Numbered from the stretch's first letter, positions 1-9,073 are shown. The stretch is DNA of 64,000 nucleotides from Clostridium sp. CAG:221 (GCA_000435835.1 FR883402.1:72386-136385); one strand, 5' to 3'. Notes: generated from the letters alone by a model not told the origin. Numbers and translations: made by a program.

Positions 1-1
1 G

Positions 2-112
2 TTAATATATTTAAGTAAAGGGAGAAGTGAAAATATTAAAAGTGCATTTAAAAATATAAGTGATATTTTTATAATATTTATTTCTTGTATTACTATGTAT
101 AATAGGTTATAA
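2..112 (+). CDS. 3' end of an unidentified gene, cut by window start
   Basis: An open frame enters from the left edge and stops with TAA at 110-112, giving 36 codons. The tail has a basic part (around SKGRSENIK) followed by a hydrophobic stretch rich in Ile and Phe, which could be a C-terminal membrane segment. A frame of this length can occur by chance in such AT-rich DNA, and too little is present to assign a family. From 113 to about 270 I see no other gene. Confidence 0.3.
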   Translation, partial: LIYLSKGRSENIKSAFKNISDIFIIFISCITMYNRL

Positions 113-284
113 ATATGGAGGTATTAATGTAAAAAAGTAGTTATAATGATATTTAATAATATATTATATATGTATAATAAATAAAATAAAAAGACAATCT
201 TCTAAAAAGTATTACAAATAGCACCCATTAAAAGAATACAACATATAATGAAATTACAGTGTATCTTTTAAAGGAGGTGTAATA

Positions 285-1160
285 TTGAAATCATTAATTC
301 TATGCACAACAGCAAGCGATTCAATTTGTAAACTAGCATTAGATAGCTTAGAAATGAAAAAAATAAGATTTAAACATTGCGATAAGCCAGTTGGACCACA
401 TGGCATAAGGGTATATTCAGATACTGTTATTACAGCTAATAGTTATAATGATTCTGTATCTTTTTTTTATGGTGAAAATCTTATTGAGAGTAAGGAGATA
501 AGTATTGGACCCAAGCCAAATGATTTGTTGATGCATGAGCATAAGATTTATGTGGTTTGTGGAGAGTCGAACTCAATGGTAATTTATGACCTTAAGGAAG
601 ATAAAAGTATAGGCCAAATAGCTACTGAAAGCTGGCCTCATAGCCTTGACATGGATTTAAATACTAATTTATTATTTGTATCAAATCTAGAAAGCGACAG
701 CATTATAGTAATATCTATGGATAATTATGATATAATTGAAACTATTCAAGCACCAGAATACCCTACAAAGGTAAGGGTATCAAATGATGGAAAAAAGATT
801 TATATCTGCTGCAGTTATTTAGGAAAAGATAAACGAGGATATATAGATATACTTAATATTGGTAATTTTCAAAGAATAGCGAGGGTTATGGTTGGATATT
901 CACCAATAGATATGATTGAAGATACTGAAAATATTTATGTTTCTAATTTCACTGATGGAACTATTAGTGTGATAGATAAAGCAACATATAAGGTGGAAAA
1001 GGTTATTTATGTAGGAGGAATGCCAAAAGGCATTTTAAAGTATGGTTCAGTGTTATATGTAGCTGATTATTTAAAGAGTAAACTTATTTTAATTGAGGAT
1101 GATAAAATAATAAAAGTCATAGCAATCGAGTCTGAACCCAATGCCATGACTTTATTTTAA
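285..1160 (+). CDS. YncE-like beta-propeller repeat protein
   Basis: The protein has 291 residues and no signal peptide. Repeating units such as 'IYVVCGESNSMVIYDL', 'LLFVSNLESDSIIVIS' and 'IYVSNFTDGTISVID' recur about every 40 residues, the pattern of a YncE/YVTN-type beta-propeller. Such proteins act as binding or scaffold modules; the ligand cannot be read from the sequence. The start is TTG at 285, because a near-perfect AAGGAGGTG (271-279) lies six bases upstream and there is no better ATG. It ends tail to tail with the DUF4364 gene on the other strand, overlapping it by four bases, with no clear terminator between them. The fold class is fairly secure; the function is unknown. Confidence 0.75.
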   Translation: MKSLILCTTASDSICKLALDSLEMKKIRFKHCDKPVGPHGIRVYSDTVITANSYNDSVSFFYGENLIESKEISIGPKPNDLLMHEHKIYVVCGESNSMVIYDLKEDKSIGQIATESWPHSLDMDLNTNLLFVSNLESDSIIVISMDNYDIIETIQAPEYPTKVRVSNDGKKIYICCSYLGKDKRGYIDILNIGNFQRIARVMVGYSPIDMIEDTENIYVSNFTDGTISVIDKATYKVEKVIYVGGMPKGILKYGSVLYVADYLKSKLILIEDDKIIKVIAIESEPNAMTLF

Positions 1161-1690
1161 TCATTATCATCAAATAAGCTTTGAATTATCTTTGTATAAA
1201 TAGTAGAAGGATCATCTTTCCACTTTGAACATAAAGCATTAGCTTGCTTTTTGCTAGGAACAGATACCTTTAAATCAATTAATAAGCTTTCATCTTCAAA
1301 GGCTCTTAAATTTACGATATAAGAATCATTGTTATCAATAGTATAATCGCTATAAATTGTCAGCTCCTTTTTTATATTTTCAATAGTTGCGGAGATATAA
1401 TTATCGATTATATCTCTTTTTATTGGAGCAATTCTGTCGTTAAAAAATGATAAAACCTTTTCTCCCTTATCGGTTATAGAAATTAATTTTTTCTCATTTT
1501 TCTCGATATACTTAACAAAGTTAGAATACTCTAACTCGCTAATGTATTGTTGAAGAGTAAAGTAATTTATAAAGTTATTTTCTAAAATTATTTCTGTTAA
1601 TTGTGTATTTGAAATAGGTTGTTTTAAAGATTTTATAACATATAAAACTAAAAGTTTATTTTCTGCTAATTCTGCTGAGTTTTCGTACAT
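1157..1690 (-). CDS. DUF4364 family protein, winged-helix-like regulator
   Basis: This 177-residue soluble protein matches my recollection of the clostridial DUF4364 family. The N-terminal ~85 residues look like a winged helix: 'KLLVLYVIKSLKQPISNTQLTEI', then a helix ending in 'YISELEYSNFVKYI', and a wing with 'LISITDKGEKVLSFF', which resembles PadR/MarR-type helix-turn-helix domains. The remaining ~90 residues form a mixed alpha/beta domain of unknown role. A GGAGGT site precedes the ATG. The gene diverges from pdaB, with about 124 bases between the two starts, so it could act on that intergenic region, but no operator is evident. The DNA-binding role is inferred. Confidence 0.75.
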   Translation of the reverse strand: MYENSAELAENKLLVLYVIKSLKQPISNTQLTEIILENNFINYFTLQQYISELEYSNFVKYIEKNEKKLISITDKGEKVLSFFNDRIAPIKRDIIDNYISATIENIKKELTIYSDYTIDNNDSYIVNLRAFEDESLLIDLKVSVPSKKQANALCSKWKDDPSTIYTKIIQSLFDDND

Positions 1691-1814
1691 ATTAAACCTC
1701 CAATTTGAAAGTACTATATTATTATATCATAAATTTTTAACACTGTAATATTATTGTCATTAAAATTATACATTAAGAATATAAATTAGTAAAAGTTAAG
1801 TTAAGAGGTTTTTT

Positions 1815-2573
1815 ATGTTTAAGGGAAAAAAAGTTGTTATAGAAGTAATTTTGCTTGTACTTGTAATTATTCTGTCACTTGTTGTAAATAAACGTAGTAT
1901 AAGCGTAAGCACTAATAATCCTTCTAAACTGCCTATATTTAGAGTAAACACTGAAGAGAAAGAAGTAGCCCTTACCTTTGATATTAATTGGGCGGAAGAG
2001 GAGCATTTAGATGAAATTCTACAAATATTAAAGAAATATGATGCAAAAGGTACTTTTTTTATAATGGGTGGTTGGGTAAATTATACAGATGATAATAAAG
2101 AAAAGCTTAAGAACATATATAATGATGGTCATGAAATAGGAAATCATAGCTATATACATCCTAACTTTGTAAATATTTCAGAACAAAGAATGAATGACGA
2201 ACTTAAAAAGACGGAAGATATTATTTATCAAACAATTGGATGTAATACAAAATTATTTAGGTTTCCAAGTGGTTCATATAATGAAAAAGCATTAAATTAT
2301 GTTATGTCAAAGGGATATAAATGTATTCAGTGGGATGTTGATTCAGTTGATTGGAAGCAATCAGGAGCAGATGTGGAATATAACAGGGTAATGAAAAATG
2401 TTAAAGAAGGGTCAATATTATTATTTCACAATAATGCTAAGTATACTCCAGAGAATTTAGATAGAATTATTAATAAATTAACAGATGAGGGATATAAATT
2501 TTTAACAGTTAGTGAATTAATTTATGATGATAATTATTATATTGATGAAAATGGAGTGCAAAATAAAAAATAA
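1815..2573 (+). CDS. pdaB: PdaB-like polysaccharide deacetylase (sporulation)
   Basis: The 252-residue protein has one N-terminal membrane anchor (about residues 7-25) and a NodB-type deacetylase domain outside the cell. Motifs in order are TFD-I-N (54-58), H111-S-Y-I-H115-P, RFPSGSYN (149-156), DVDSVDW (174-180) and LLFH (202-205). The second Asp of the usual TFDD motif is replaced by Ile, as I recall for the PdaB group. PdaB is needed for spore cortex stability in Bacillus; length (about 254 there) and architecture agree. The start has an AGAGG site about seven bases upstream. The gene stands alone, divergent from the DUF4364 gene. Family is secure; the substrate is inferred. Confidence 0.82.
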   Translation: MFKGKKVVIEVILLVLVIILSLVVNKRSISVSTNNPSKLPIFRVNTEEKEVALTFDINWAEEEHLDEILQILKKYDAKGTFFIMGGWVNYTDDNKEKLKNIYNDGHEIGNHSYIHPNFVNISEQRMNDELKKTEDIIYQTIGCNTKLFRFPSGSYNEKALNYVMSKGYKCIQWDVDSVDWKQSGADVEYNRVMKNVKEGSILLFHNNAKYTPENLDRIINKLTDEGYKFLTVSELIYDDNYYIDENGVQNKK

Positions 2574-2687
2574 ATATCATAAATATATTGAAAAGTACAC
2601 ATGATTTGTATTATAATGGAAATAAATTCTGATATGGTAATAAATTTATAAATAAACAAAAAATTACTAATGGAGAGAGGGGTAAAG

Positions 2688-3374
2688 ATGGACAATTTGA
2701 TGTTAAATAATAAAATTTATCTTGAAGGGAAGATTGTAAGTAAACTGGAATTCAGTCATGAAATGTATGGGGAAGGATTTTATACATTTTTCATGGAAGT
2801 TACTAGATTAAGTGATTCTGTTGATTTATTAAATATAACAGTTTCAGAAAGATTAATTAGTAATATGGATTTAAGCATTGGAAAAGAAATAGTAGTATTA
2901 GGACAATTAAGGTCTTATAATAAGTTCGTAGATGGATCTAACAAGCTTATATTAACTGTATTTGCTAGAAACATAGAACCATGTATTGAAAAAAGCAAAA
3001 ATCCTAATGAAATATTCCTAGATGGATATATATGTAAGGAACCTGTTTATAGAAAAACACCTTTTGGTAGAGAAATTGCAGATGTATTATTAGCTGTAAA
3101 TAGAGCTTACAATAAATCAGATTATATACCAACTATAGCTTGGGGAAGAAATTCAAGATTCTGCCAAACTTTAGAAGTTGGAGATAATATAAGAGTATGG
3201 GGAAGACTTCAAAGTAGAGAATATCAAAAGAAAATCAGCGAAACAGAAGTGGTTAAGAAGATAGCATACGAAGTATCTATCTCTAAGATGGAAAGAGTAA
3301 CTGAAGAAAATGAAGAAAGTTTAAACAATGAAGGACATGAAAATACACATGTAACTGAAAAAGGTGCTATATAA
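2688..3374 (+). CDS. SSB-like protein with two OB folds
   Basis: I start the gene at the ATG at 2688 because GGAGAGAGGGG (2672-2682) sits five bases upstream; an in-frame ATG at 2670 overlaps that site. The 228-residue product appears to carry two OB-fold units: residues ~1-100 ('NKIYLEGKIVSKLEF... LLNITVSERL... GKEIVVLGQLRSY') and ~105-210 ('NEIFLDGYICKEPVYRKTPFGREIADVLLAVNRAYNKSDYIPTIAWG'). The second half resembles PriB/SSB proteins more clearly. The tail is acidic and Asn/Glu-rich (EENEESLNNEGHEN), like SSB C-termini, but lacks the DDDIPF-type tip. It probably binds single-stranded DNA; it is not the standard ~150-residue Ssb. A bidirectional terminator follows. Confidence 0.7.
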   Translation: MDNLMLNNKIYLEGKIVSKLEFSHEMYGEGFYTFFMEVTRLSDSVDLLNITVSERLISNMDLSIGKEIVVLGQLRSYNKFVDGSNKLILTVFARNIEPCIEKSKNPNEIFLDGYICKEPVYRKTPFGREIADVLLAVNRAYNKSDYIPTIAWGRNSRFCQTLEVGDNIRVWGRLQSREYQKKISETEVVKKIAYEVSISKMERVTEENEESLNNEGHENTHVTEKGAI

Positions 3375-3390
3375 CTAAAAATATAGTTTA

Positions 3391-3427
3391 AATAATAAAA
3401 AGCTCCAATATGGAGCTTTTTATTATT
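3391..3427. terminator. Bidirectional intrinsic terminator between the SSB-like gene and dapH
   Basis: A perfect 17-bp inverted repeat (3391-3407 and 3411-3427) with a three-base loop has an AGCTCCA/TGGAGCT core flanked by A and T runs. It can terminate both converging genes and overlaps the dapH stop codon. Confidence 0.88.
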
Positions 3428-4133
3428 TTCTTAAATCGCTAAGAATTTGAGTCTTATTTTTTGTTCTGTCATCTACTGATTTAACAATCTTTGCAGGGCT
3501 TCCAGCAACCACAACACCTGCTGGTACATCATCTACAACCACAGAACCAGCGGCTACTACAGAGCCATTACCAATCTTAACACCTTCTAAAATAACTGAA
3601 TTGGCACCAATCATTACATCATCTCCAATTTCACAAGGAGATTTACTTGGTGGTTCTAATACGCCAGCTACTACAGCACCAGCACCTAAGTGAACTCTCT
3701 TACCAATCTTTCCTCTAGCTCCAATAACAGCATTCATATCAACCATAGAGCCTTCACCGATTTCTGCACCTATATTAATAACAGCTCCCATCATTATAAC
3801 AGCATTTTTACCAATAATAACTTTGTCTCTGATAATTGCACCAGGTTCAATTCTTGCATCGATAGCAAGTAAATCAAGCATAGGGATAGCGGAATTTCTT
3901 CTATCATTTTCTACTCTAAAATTTTTAATTCTATCCTTGTTATTTAATATAACGTCAGATATCTTTTCTGATTCACCATATAATACGTAAAAATTATTAG
4001 AACCATATACTTCAATGTTTTCTAGATCTACACCATCTAAGTTACCATTAATGTAAACTTTCACAGGAGTAGATTTCTTAGATTCTTTTATAAACTTGGC
4101 AATTTCATATGGATCAGTTAAATTATAATTCAT
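3423..4133 (-). CDS. dapH: Tetrahydrodipicolinate N-acetyltransferase
   Basis: This 236-residue protein acetylates 2,3,4,5-tetrahydrodipicolinate with acetyl-CoA, opening the acetylase branch of DAP/lysine synthesis in the cytoplasm. The N-terminal ~85 residues form the DapH/DapD-type cap ('STPVKVYINGNL', 'VENDRRNSAIPMLDL'), followed by a left-handed beta-helix of hexapeptide repeats (about 90-215), including 'RIEPGAIIRDKVIIG' and 'VLEGVKIGNGSVVAAGSVV'. Length and block structure equal Bacillus DapH. The ATG has AGAAGGATG upstream. It lies apart from the riboswitch-controlled asd-dapA-dapB operon; I see no riboswitch in its own 150-base upstream region. The PatA-type aminotransferase for the next step lies about 0.7 kb away on the other strand. 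Confidence 0.95.
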   Translation of the reverse strand: MNYNLTDPYEIAKFIKESKKSTPVKVYINGNLDGVDLENIEVYGSNNFYVLYGESEKISDVILNNKDRIKNFRVENDRRNSAIPMLDLLAIDARIEPGAIIRDKVIIGKNAVIMMGAVINIGAEIGEGSMVDMNAVIGARGKIGKRVHLGAGAVVAGVLEPPSKSPCEIGDDVMIGANSVILEGVKIGNGSVVAAGSVVVDDVPAGVVVAGSPAKIVKSVDDRTKNKTQILSDLRK

Positions 4134-4285
4134 ATTATCATCCTTTCTTCTTGTGCATTTGAATTAAATTGATATATTAATTATAATAAACAAAAAAGTT
4201 AATTTAAAGAGGAAATAGAAAAAATATGAAAAAACTTTACGAATCGTCGTATATTAATGTACAATGATTTAAAGGAGATGATTTA

Positions 4286-4819
4286 ATGAAATTAAAGAAA
4301 GGATTAGTACAAATTTATACTGGTGACGGCAAGGGAAAGACAACAGCAGCAATAGGGCAAGGCATAAGAAGTGCAGGCTATGGATTAAATGTTGTAATGG
4401 TCCAATTTTTAAAAGGAGGATATACGGGAGAACTTTCAACAATAGATAAAATTAATAATTTTAATATATTTAGATTTGAAAAAGAAAGAGATTTCGTATG
4501 GAATTTATCAAAACCTGAAATTGAGGAATTGAGGAAGGAAATTAGAACAGGGTATGAATTTATTAAGAAAATAGTTGATGAAGGCTCTTGCGATGTACTT
4601 ATTGTAGATGAAATAATGGGAGCTCATTATAATAAATTTATAACCACTGATGAGATAATATACTTGATTAAGAATAAAAAGGAGTCAATGGAACTTGTTT
4701 TAACAGGAAGAGATGTTCCACAGGAAGTCATTGATTTAGCAGACTTAGTGACTGAAATGAAGATGATTAAACATCCATTTGAAAAAGGAATAGCTGCTAG
4801 AGAGGGTATAGAATATTAA
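4286..4819 (+). CDS. cobO: Cob(I)yrinic acid a,c-diamide adenosyltransferase, CobO/BtuR type
   Basis: The enzyme transfers the adenosyl group of ATP to cobalt in corrinoids, making adenosylcobalamin. The 177 residues contain the CobA/CobO Walker A GDGKGKTT (13-20), 'VMVQFLKGGYTGEL' and the Walker-B-like 'DVLIVDEIMGAHYNKF', and end in 'HPFEKGIAAREGIEY', a typical family C-terminus. AAAGGAGATG precedes the ATG. A possible promoter with TTTACG and TACAAT 18 bases apart lies at about 4235-4264. It is followed after 28 bases by patA and they probably share a transcript. No cobalamin synthesis genes lie nearby, so it may serve salvage of imported corrinoids. Confidence 0.92.
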   Translation: MKLKKGLVQIYTGDGKGKTTAAIGQGIRSAGYGLNVVMVQFLKGGYTGELSTIDKINNFNIFRFEKERDFVWNLSKPEIEELRKEIRTGYEFIKKIVDEGSCDVLIVDEIMGAHYNKFITTDEIIYLIKNKKESMELVLTGRDVPQEVIDLADLVTEMKMIKHPFEKGIAAREGIEY

Positions 4820-4847
4820 AAATGGTATAGATGCGGGGGAGAATTTA

Positions 4848-5981
4848 ATGAATTTAAATTTAGAAAATGTGCAAATTTCGGGAATAAGAAAATTTTATAA
4901 TGAGGTTAAAAAAATAGATGGTGCCATATCTTTAACATTAGGTCAACCGGATTTTTCAGTGCCAAAGGTAGTAAAAGAGGCATTAATAAATGCTGTAAAT
5001 GAAGATAAGACAGTGTATACAGAAAATGCTGGAATATTACCACTAAGAAAAGAAATAAGCAAATATTTAATGAATAAAGGAATTGATTATTCAGCTGATG
5101 AGATATGTATTACTGTAGGTGGTAGTGAAGCCATATTTACTATTTTTACAGCACTTATAAATAGAGGCGATAATGTATTAATTCCAACGCCTGCATATCC
5201 AGCATATGAAAATATAGTTAACATATTAGGTGGCAATGTTGTAAGTTATGGTTTGAATGATGACTTTTCAATTAATATTGAAAGTTTAAAAGCGCTTATA
5301 AAAGAAAATGAAATAAAAGTTCTAGTTTTATCACTTCCTTCTAATCCATTAGGAACAATACTAACAAAAGAGGAAAAGGAGGATCTTATTAAAATTATTA
5401 ATGATAACAATATTTTAGTTGTTACCGATGAAATATATGAATCTCTTATATATGAAGATTATTATAGTGTTGCACAGCACAAGGATATATTAGATAAAGT
5501 TATATATATAAGTGGTTTTTCAAAGATGTTTTCAATGACTGGGTTAAGAGTAGGATATTTTGCTGCTGAAAAAAAATTAATGGATGAAATAATGAAGGTG
5601 CATCAATATAATGTATCATGTGCGGCCTCTATATGTCAGTGGGCGGCTTTAGAAGGCCTTAAAAATGGCTTACATGATGTAGAACATATGAGAAATGTAT
5701 TTAGTGAAAGAAAGGACTATGTAATTACTGAACTTAGAAATATGGGGCTTGAAGTAAATGAGCCTAAAGGGGCATTTTATGTATTTCCATCTATTAAAAA
5801 ATTTAATATGTCTTCAGAAGAATTTTGCTTAAGGTTATTAAGTGAGGAAAAGATTGCTTGTGTGCCAGGAAGTGCTTTTGGTACTGGTGGTGAAGGATAT
5901 ATTAGAATATCATATTGTTATTCAATGGAAGAGCTAAAAAAAGCTCTTTTAGGATTAGAAAAGTTTATTAATAAATTATAG
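4848..5981 (+). CDS. patA: PLP aminotransferase, PatA-like (N-acetyl-LL-DAP aminotransferase)
   Basis: This 377-residue fold-type I aminotransferase has the substrate-gate start 'ISGIRKF', the SNP motif with Asn166 (LSLPSNPLGT), Asp194 in 'VVTDEIYESL', the PLP lysine K226 in 'ISGFSKMFSMTGLR' with Arg234, and a C-terminal 'GYIRISY' Arg for the substrate carboxylate. Blocks such as 'KVHQYNVSCAASICQWAALE' and 'PKGAFYVFPSIK' match my memory of Bacillus PatA, which makes N-acetyl-LL-2,6-diaminopimelate from the keto acid. Nearby dapH supports that role, but general aromatic or Ala aminotransferase activity is possible. GGGGGAG precedes the ATG. The deacetylase dapL is not in this window. Confidence 0.85.
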   Translation: MNLNLENVQISGIRKFYNEVKKIDGAISLTLGQPDFSVPKVVKEALINAVNEDKTVYTENAGILPLRKEISKYLMNKGIDYSADEICITVGGSEAIFTIFTALINRGDNVLIPTPAYPAYENIVNILGGNVVSYGLNDDFSINIESLKALIKENEIKVLVLSLPSNPLGTILTKEEKEDLIKIINDNNILVVTDEIYESLIYEDYYSVAQHKDILDKVIYISGFSKMFSMTGLRVGYFAAEKKLMDEIMKVHQYNVSCAASICQWAALEGLKNGLHDVEHMRNVFSERKDYVITELRNMGLEVNEPKGAFYVFPSIKKFNMSSEEFCLRLLSEEKIACVPGSAFGTGGEGYIRISYCYSMEELKKALLGLEKFINKL

Positions 5982-5993
5982 TGTAAATATAAG

Positions 5994-6025
5994 TAAGATA
6001 CATCAAAAATGATGTATCTTATTTT
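5994..6025 (+). terminator. Intrinsic terminator after patA
   Basis: An 11-bp perfect stem (TAAGATACATC at 5994-6004 with 6011-6021), a six-base loop and a following T-rich run (TTTTGTTTT) end the cobO-patA unit. Confidence 0.85.
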
Positions 6026-6173
6026 GTTTTAGGAAATTATGGGAAAAGTTAAATAAACCTCAGTGCTTAACATATTAATAGATAGCATACTGTAATATTA
6101 ACAATTTTCGCATAATATAATGAAAATATATATGTATAGTAAAGGTATAAAAGTTAAGTGGAGAGTGATAGGT

Positions 6174-7100
6174 TTGTTTAGATATGTAATAAAAAGAGTT
6201 TTATCAGCAATAATCACTGTATGGATAGTAATAACAATTACATTCTTCTTAATGAGACTTATGCCAGGTGGGCCTTTTGATGGAGATAAAATTAAGCCGC
6301 AAGTAAAGGCCAATTTAGAAGCTAAATATGGATTGGATAAGCCGCTTGGAGAGCAGTATGCTATCTATATGAAGAATTTAGTGAAATTAGACTTGGGAGA
6401 ATCTATGCAGTTTAAAGGAAGACAGGTTAGTGAGACAATAAAGACATCATTTCCTAAATCAGCTAAGATTGGGGGGTTAGCTGTAGTCACTTCAGTTATT
6501 ATAGGGTTAGGACTTGGAATTATATCGGCACTAAAATCAGGTAGGTGGCCTGATAGATTATGTATGTTTATATCGACACTAGGGATAACTATACCGAGTT
6601 TTGTAATAAGTGCATTACTTATTTATATATTTGCAAGCAAGATGAGAATACTACCTACCACAGGATTGGATAATTGGAAAAGCTATATAATGCCAGTAAT
6701 AGCTTTAGCAGGTAGCTCAACAGCCTTTATTACTAGATTAACCAGGAGTAAGCTTATTGATGTAATGAAATCAGATTATATACGGACTGCTAAAGCAAAA
6801 GGACTTTCCAAAAGGACAGTAATTTTTAAACATGCGTTAAAGAATTCCATAATACCAGTGGTAACTTATTTAGGACCTTTGGTAGCAGGAATACTTACTG
6901 GTTCTTTTGTTGTTGAAAAGATATTTAGTATTCCAGGACTAGGAAAAGAATTTGTATCTAATGTAAATACAAGGGATTATTCAGCACTGCTGGGAGTGAT
7001 AGTTTTTTATAGTGTGTTGATAGTTATTTGTAATTTAGTTGTAGATTTATTGTATGTTGCTATAGATCCGAGAATAAAATTAGAAAGTAATGAAGGGTAG
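6174..7100 (+). CDS. oppB: Oligopeptide ABC transporter permease OppB
   Basis: First gene of a five-gene oligopeptide importer operon. I place the start at TTG 6174 (MFRYVIKRVLSAI), with GTGGAGAGTG upstream; this matches the usual OppB N-terminus and gives 308 residues (E. coli OppB has 306). An in-frame ATG at 6120 lacks a binding site. There are six predicted membrane segments, the first at about 10-30 before 'MRLMPGGPFDGDK', and the EAA-loop region is 'DYIRTAKAKGLSKRTVIFKHALKNSIIPVV', which contacts the ATPases. oppC follows with 10 bases between. The 190 bases upstream hold no riboswitch or clear operator; a TATAAT lies at 6116-6121. Confidence 0.93.
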   Translation: MFRYVIKRVLSAIITVWIVITITFFLMRLMPGGPFDGDKIKPQVKANLEAKYGLDKPLGEQYAIYMKNLVKLDLGESMQFKGRQVSETIKTSFPKSAKIGGLAVVTSVIIGLGLGIISALKSGRWPDRLCMFISTLGITIPSFVISALLIYIFASKMRILPTTGLDNWKSYIMPVIALAGSSTAFITRLTRSKLIDVMKSDYIRTAKAKGLSKRTVIFKHALKNSIIPVVTYLGPLVAGILTGSFVVEKIFSIPGLGKEFVSNVNTRDYSALLGVIVFYSVLIVICNLVVDLLYVAIDPRIKLESNEG

Positions 7101-7110
7101 GGGAAAAGTA

Positions 7111-8055
7111 GTGGATGATAAGATTGAGGTAAATGAGGAACTATTTATCCCCATAGAAAATGAAGAGAAAAAGATAGATGAAATGGTAAGACCAAGTATA
7201 AGCTATTGGAAATATGCATGGAGAAGGCTAAGGGAAAATAAGGTTGCTTTAGTATCACTAGTAGTTATTATTATAGTTGTTGTTGCAGCAATAATCATAC
7301 CGATGATTTCTCCATATGGATATGCAGAAACTAATCATACTATCGGTGATCAGGCTCCAAATTTAAAACATATTTTTGGAACAGACACCATTGGCAGAGA
7401 CATATTGGTAAGATGTATGTATGGAACGCGCTATTCTCTTATTATTGCTGTTTCAGCAGCATTAATAAATCTTGTTATAGGAGTTTTATATGGAGGTGTT
7501 GCAGGATTTTTTGGTGGTAGGATTGATAATGTCATGATGAGAATTGTTGATATATTGTATTCTATTCCTACAATAATTTATGTAATTTTAATTATGGTTG
7601 CTTTTAGAGAAATTGGAATAGGCTCTAGTGGTGTGGGAGCAATAGTATTGGCATTATCAATTTCTTATTGGGTTGGTATGGCTAGGATAGTAAGAGGGGA
7701 TGTGCTTCAATTAAAGCAGCAAGAATTTATATTAGCAGCAAGGACTTTAGGTGCATCAAAAAAAAGGATATTATTTAGGCACCTTATCCCAAACTGTATT
7801 GGATCTATAATAGTTACTTTAACTTTGTTTGTGCCACAAGCAATCTTTACAGAAGCTTTCTTAAGCTACTTAGGACTAGGTATAAATGCACCATTGGCAT
7901 CATTAGGTACTTTATGTAATGATGCAATGAATTCTATATATATGTATCCTTATCAGCTATTTTTTCCATCAATGATGATATGTATTATAATCTTAGCATT
8001 CAATTTATTAGGTGACGGTCTTACAGAAGCATTAGATCCAAAGCATCAAAGATAG
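7111..8055 (+). CDS. oppC: Oligopeptide ABC transporter permease OppC
   Basis: Second permease of the importer. GTG at 7111 is chosen because TAGGGGAA (7098-7105) lies six bases upstream, giving 314 residues; an upstream in-frame ATG at 7090 overlaps oppB. A charged cytoplasmic N-terminus of about 45 residues precedes 'ALVSLVVIIIVVVAAIIIP', then the periplasm-type loop with 'HIFGTDTIGRDILVRCMYGTR', an OppC/DppC hallmark, and the EAA loop 'EFILAARTLGASKKRILFRHLIPN'. It ends with 'LLGDGLTEALDPKHQR', the typical family tail. It pairs with OppB to form the channel. Confidence 0.93.
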   Translation: MDDKIEVNEELFIPIENEEKKIDEMVRPSISYWKYAWRRLRENKVALVSLVVIIIVVVAAIIIPMISPYGYAETNHTIGDQAPNLKHIFGTDTIGRDILVRCMYGTRYSLIIAVSAALINLVIGVLYGGVAGFFGGRIDNVMMRIVDILYSIPTIIYVILIMVAFREIGIGSSGVGAIVLALSISYWVGMARIVRGDVLQLKQQEFILAARTLGASKKRILFRHLIPNCIGSIIVTLTLFVPQAIFTEAFLSYLGLGINAPLASLGTLCNDAMNSIYMYPYQLFFPSMMICIIILAFNLLGDGLTEALDPKHQR

Positions 8056-8065
8056 GAGGGGTATG

Positions 8066-9073
8066 ATGGAAAATCTGCTTAAGGTTGATGATTTAAAAAC
8101 ATATTTTAAAACTCATATAGGAGATGTTCAGGCGGTAAGGGGAATTTCTTTATATGTAAATAAAGGGGAGGCTTTAGGAATTGTAGGTGAATCAGGCTGT
8201 GGTAAGTCTGTAAGCATGATGTCCATAATGAAGCTTTTGGAGAGCAATGCAGTTATAACTTCCAAGAAAATAATATTTGATGATATTGATATTGGTAACA
8301 TGAAAGAAAAGGAGTTTGAGAAGTTAAGAGGTAATAAAATATCTATGATTTTTCAGGATCCTATGACATCGTTAAATCCACTGTATACCATTGGTAATCA
8401 AATGACTGAACATTTAATTAAACATAAAAGAATATCAAAGAAGGATGCTTATGATAAAGCAGTAAAAATGCTTGAAATGGTAGGTATATCAAGTGCAGAA
8501 AAAAGAATGCACCAATATCCTCATGAATTTTCTGGGGGAATGAGACAAAGGGTAATGATTGCTATGAGCATTATTTGTGAACCTAGCCTTATTATTGCAG
8601 ATGAGCCTACCACAGCATTAGATGTGACCATTCAGGCTCAAATACTTGATATATTAAAAGATTTAAAGGAAAAAATGAATACATCAGTAATCTTAATAAC
8701 CCATGATTTGGGCATTGTGGCTGATTTATGCTCAAGAATTAATGTTATGTATGGAGGAATTATTGTGGAAGAGGGCAGTGCTGAAGATATCTTTTATAAT
8801 AGTAAGCATCCTTATACCTGGGGTTTGTTAAGAAGTGTGCCTAATCCTAAAAGTAAGGTAAAAGAGAAATTAAAGCCTATTGATGGACAGCCACCTGATT
8901 TATTAAAACCACCTTTAGGATGCCCTTTTGCACCAAGATGTGATTATACAATGAAAGTGTGTCTAAATAATCAACCTCCATTGTTACAAGTTGGAACTGG
9001 ACATAAAAGTGCTTGCTGGTTATGTCATGAATATGCAGCTAAATCTAAAAAGTTATCAGGTGGTGAAATATAG
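8066..9073 (+). CDS. oppD: Oligopeptide ABC transporter ATPase OppD
   Basis: ATPase subunit of 335 residues. Two tandem ATGs occur (8063 and 8066); the second has better spacing (five bases) from AGGAGGG at 8054-8060. Walker A is GESGCGKS (41-48), the signature is FSGGMRQR, Walker B is LIIADEPTTALD, and 'ILITHDLGIVADLC' contains the switch His. The C-terminal oligopeptide/dipeptide domain carries the cysteine pattern 'GCPFAPRCDYTMKVC ... SACW', which in relatives binds an iron-sulfur cluster. The stop codon overlaps the GTG start of oppF by one base, indicating translational coupling. Confidence 0.94.
   Translation: MENLLKVDDLKTYFKTHIGDVQAVRGISLYVNKGEALGIVGESGCGKSVSMMSIMKLLESNAVITSKKIIFDDIDIGNMKEKEFEKLRGNKISMIFQDPMTSLNPLYTIGNQMTEHLIKHKRISKKDAYDKAVKMLEMVGISSAEKRMHQYPHEFSGGMRQRVMIAMSIICEPSLIIADEPTTALDVTIQAQILDILKDLKEKMNTSVILITHDLGIVADLCSRINVMYGGIIVEEGSAEDIFYNSKHPYTWGLLRSVPNPKSKVKEKLKPIDGQPPDLLKPPLGCPFAPRCDYTMKVCLNNQPPLLQVGTGHKSACWLCHEYAAKSKKLSGGEI

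Noticed and set aside
3690..3872. Plus-strand frame opposite dapH
   Set aside because: It is an Asn/Ser/Thr-rich shadow of the hexapeptide repeat codons.
6098..6130. AATTTTC ... GAAAATA near the opp promoter as a CodY box
   Set aside because: The half-sites are 12 bases apart, whereas the CodY consensus is a contiguous 15-mer.
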